Part shown: in pieces, positions 7,301-8,041 of the stretch
Numbering within the stretch: position 1 is the first letter of the stretch
Layout of the letters: every line of letters begins with the position of its first letter
From: Pseudomonadota bacterium
GTDB lineage: Bacteria; Pseudomonadota; Gammaproteobacteria; Burkholderiales; Thiobacillaceae
Direction of reading: 5' to 3'
Assembly (NCBI GenBank): GCA_021802595.1
Contig: JAJZRT010000144.1
Coordinates: 1 to 8,041, forward strand
Length of the DNA stretch: 8,041 nt
Notes under the pieces: generated by a model
What the model saw: only the letters and a program-made list of their open reading frames with translations
What the model was told of the DNA's origin: nothing
Database searches by the model: none
Position numbers and translations under genes: made by a program

Positions 7301-7577
7301 CCTGTTGAAACCCTTTGTCGCCGGCCATGTGGCGGATGCCGGGCAGGCCGCGAACCTTGCAGCGGGAGCGGCCAAGGCGGTGTGGGGGATTTTCCTGCGC
7401 AACCGCAAGGTCGGCTATTGGGACGACCTGGATGCCCAGCGCAGGACGATGAACGAGATCGACGATTACCTTTACGACGAAGTGAAGGGGGCCCAAGCCA
7501 TCCCGCTGACCACGGCCGAGATGGACGAGATCATCGAAAAGACCATGCAACTGGCGCGTCACCGGATGGCGGGGTGA
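4305..7577 (+). CDS. hsdR: HsdR, type I R-M restriction and DNA translocation subunit
   Basis: HsdR is the ATP-driven DNA translocase and nuclease that cuts unmethylated foreign DNA far from the HsdS target. At 1090 residues it is full length. The N-terminal PD-(D/E)xK nuclease shows D156, E170-C-K172 and the QxxxY motif (Q189-Y193). The SF2 motor follows: Walker A TQGSGKS (358-364), motif II as VDETQ (DETQ 458-461, where DEAH-like boxes are usual), motif III GFTGTP (483-488), motif V LTGFDAP (686-692) and motif VI QAIARVNR (710-717). A helical C-terminal part (about 760-1090) would dock to the methylase core. Residues 324-348 (Pro/Ser/Gly-rich) come from an inserted palindromic repeat and sit just before Walker A; the frame is intact. 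The start at 4305 is 5 nt after the remnant gene's stop and has only a weak GGGG-type ribosome-binding site. With rhuM now ending at 4216, coupling to hsdR may be weakened. All main catalytic motifs are present. Confidence 0.95.
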   Translation: MDSFRFDEKYLSQIPALQVLVNLGFEYLTSDEALAARGGKAGNVLLEEILRGQLKKLNRIQHKGGVWLFSEENIQSAIQRLKNVKYDGLLKTNEAVYDLLTLGVALEQSIEGDVKSFTLNYVDWRGSSTTGANNVYHVTAEFSVERTRSYDTARPDIVLFVNGIPFVVIECKSPKVEVEQAISQTIRNQRDEYIPRLFTYVQMVLGVNKNDARYATTGTPTRFWSKWKEQIADSELLPLLERPLDERIKASLFDMVFGERDPEPYVVGRQVTEQDRTIYALCRPERLLDLAWQYTVFDGGVRKIARYQQFFAIREIVARVKQTELPLSPSPSLPQGLPSVAARGGGEFRRRGGIVWHTQGSGKSLTMVMLARALALDPEIKNPRIVLVTDRVDLDKQLGNTFAACGLSPDRAESGRHLVELVADDKAHIVTTLVHKFDKALNFKKFTDDSPDIFVLVDETQRTQLGGYSARMRQMFPRACYIGFTGTPLLTREKSDVAKFGGIIHTYAIDQAVADGAIVPLLYEGRMVELEQNQGAIDVWFERHTKGLTDQQKADLKKKYARAEMLNKADQVIYMRAFDINEHYKQNWQGTGFKAQLVAPNKLSALRYKAFLDDLNEVTSDVIISPPDEREGFDEVDAEESSDEVVAFWQRMMKRYGSEEEYNKQIVNAFKFGDEPEILIVVDKLLTGFDAPRNTVLYLTRRLKDHMLLQAIARVNRLYEDDSGAKAKEFGFIIDYVGVLGELDQALTTYSALEGFEEADLKGALISIHEEIKQLPQRHADLLDIFKAIKNKQDEEGYELLLADEKLRGEFYERLSTFAKTLAIAMSSERFIETTPPQRVQAYKNDLKRFVNLKAAVKLRYSESIDYRDFEPKIKKLLDTHISASDVVRLNEPVNIFDEQAFQKVVEKQGAGKHTGAKADMIAHATKRAITERLAQDPAFYEKFSKLIQQAIDDYRAKRISDLEYLKRVTEIKDSVVNRKMDDLPAAIARDEDATAVYGLLKPFVAGHVADAGQAANLAAGAAKAVWGIFLRNRKVGYWDDLDAQRRTMNEIDDYLYDEVKGAQAIPLTTAEMDEIIEKTMQLARHRMAG
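5275..5348. repeat. Palindromic GC-rich repeat element inserted in frame within hsdR
   Basis: The left arm (5275-5291, AAC-TT-CCCCTCTCCCCC) pairs imperfectly, with one or two bulges, with the right arm (5334-5348, GGGGG-A-GGGG-A-GTTT). The interior has strand-biased C-runs and then G-runs (cagcccctc, actcccacaggg). This composition resembles the 'CCCTCTCCC...GGGAGAGGG' palindromic repeats scattered between genes in many GC-rich proteobacteria. In hsdR the codons 5274-5348 (25 codons, 75 nt) give a low-complexity LPLSPSPSLPQGLPS-type segment, where related HsdR proteins pass almost directly from the RVKQ helix to RRRGGIVWHTQGSGKS. The net length is a multiple of three with no stop codon. Identification as a mobile or REP-like element is inference. 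Confidence 0.65.
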
Positions 7578-7582
7578 AGGCG

Positions 7583-8041
7583 ATGGTCGGAACGATTGAA
7601 TTCGGGCGCGAGACCATCCGCTATGAGGTCAAGTTTGTGCCGAGACGGACGCTCGGCATCGAGGTGCATCCCGATCAGCGCGTCGTGGTGCGGGCGCCAG
7701 TTGGCTGTGCTGCCGGCGTGATTGTCGAGCGGGTGCGCAGGCGGGCTTCCTGGATCAGCAGACAGATCGCCCGTTTTCGGCGTTTCAGCCCGCGCACCCC
7801 GCCACGGCAGTACGTCGGCGGCGAGACCCACCTTTACCTCGGCCGCCAATACCGGCTCAAGGTGATGGCCGGAGAACCGGCTTCGGTCAAGATGAGCCGC
7901 GGCCAACTGGTGGTTTCAGTGCCCGGCGGACCTGACCCGGAGCGGGTAAAAGCCATGCTCCATCGCTGGTATCTGGATCATGCCGGAGTGGTGTTCAACG
8001 AGGTGCTGGATGCGGCTATGTCCCATTTCAAGGGAGTCGAT
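7583..8041 (+). CDS. YgjP/SprT-like M48-family metallopeptidase, N-terminal part (gene continues past the window)
   Basis: The 153 visible residues (MVGTIEFGRETIRYEVKFVP, then RRTLGIEVHP..RVVVRAP, VRRRASWISRQI, YVGGETHLYLGRQYRLKV and VKAMLHRWY) match the N-terminal region of YgjP-like (DUF45) zinc metallopeptidase-type proteins, with the characteristic GE.....G..Y.L and W..... patterns. The zinc-binding HExxH motif lies near the C-terminus in this family and falls outside the window, so activity cannot be judged. The ATG at 7583 is 5 nt after the hsdR stop. A GTG at 7574 in the same frame overlaps that stop as GTGA, the same 4-nt design as the other junctions, and is an equally good start adding three residues. 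Such genes commonly follow hsdR in type I loci; their role there is unknown. The family call is good. Confidence 0.8.
   Translation, partial: MVGTIEFGRETIRYEVKFVPRRTLGIEVHPDQRVVVRAPVGCAAGVIVERVRRRASWISRQIARFRRFSPRTPPRQYVGGETHLYLGRQYRLKVMAGEPASVKMSRGQLVVSVPGGPDPERVKAMLHRWYLDHAGVVFNEVLDAAMSHFKGVD

Overview
The window holds most of one plus-strand operon for a type I restriction-modification (R-M) system. GC content is high (roughly 60% by eye), third positions are G/C-rich, and Shine-Dalgarno sites and a sigma70-type promoter can be seen. Protein style and gene set suggest a proteobacterium, most likely beta or gamma. This is an inference; no gene in the window fixes the taxon.

Layout. At the left edge (1-28) there may be the first codons of a minus-strand gene behind a good Shine-Dalgarno. 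A non-coding stretch (29-316) carries a near-consensus promoter (TTGACA, 17 bp, TATGCT) with a small palindrome in its spacer. The operon then reads: half-size specificity subunit HsdS (317-886), methyltransferase HsdM (883-2466), a Bro-N/DinD-like protein (2463-3467), a broken rhuM (3464-4216) fused out of frame to the 3' end of an unidentified gene (about 4018-4299), the translocase/endonuclease HsdR (4305-7577), and the start of a YgjP/M48-type metallopeptidase gene (from 7583, or 7574 with a GTG start) that runs off the right edge. S/M, M/Bro-N and Bro-N/rhuM join by 4-nt ATGA overlaps, and hsdR/peptidase could join by GTGA. This points to one translationally coupled transcript.

How the genes work together. 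HsdM with HsdS should methylate adenine at a bipartite target. Adding HsdR gives the restriction complex. The only HsdS here has a single target-recognition domain, so it would have to dimerise (predicting a palindromic target) or work with another S subunit elsewhere. The Bro-N/DinD-like and RhuM proteins and the peptidase are accessory genes often found with type I loci; their roles there are unproven.

What stands out: (1) a palindromic GC-rich repeat of about 75 bp inserted in frame in hsdR just before the Walker A motif, adding about 25 residues without breaking the gene; (2) a deletion or recombination scar that destroyed rhuM and left a C-terminal remnant of an unknown gene directly before hsdR; (3) the half-size HsdS encoded upstream of hsdM; (4) a 31-nt inverted repeat inside the Bro-N gene, in a patch of different codon use. 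No tRNA, rRNA, CRISPR array, transposase or convincing terminator was seen.
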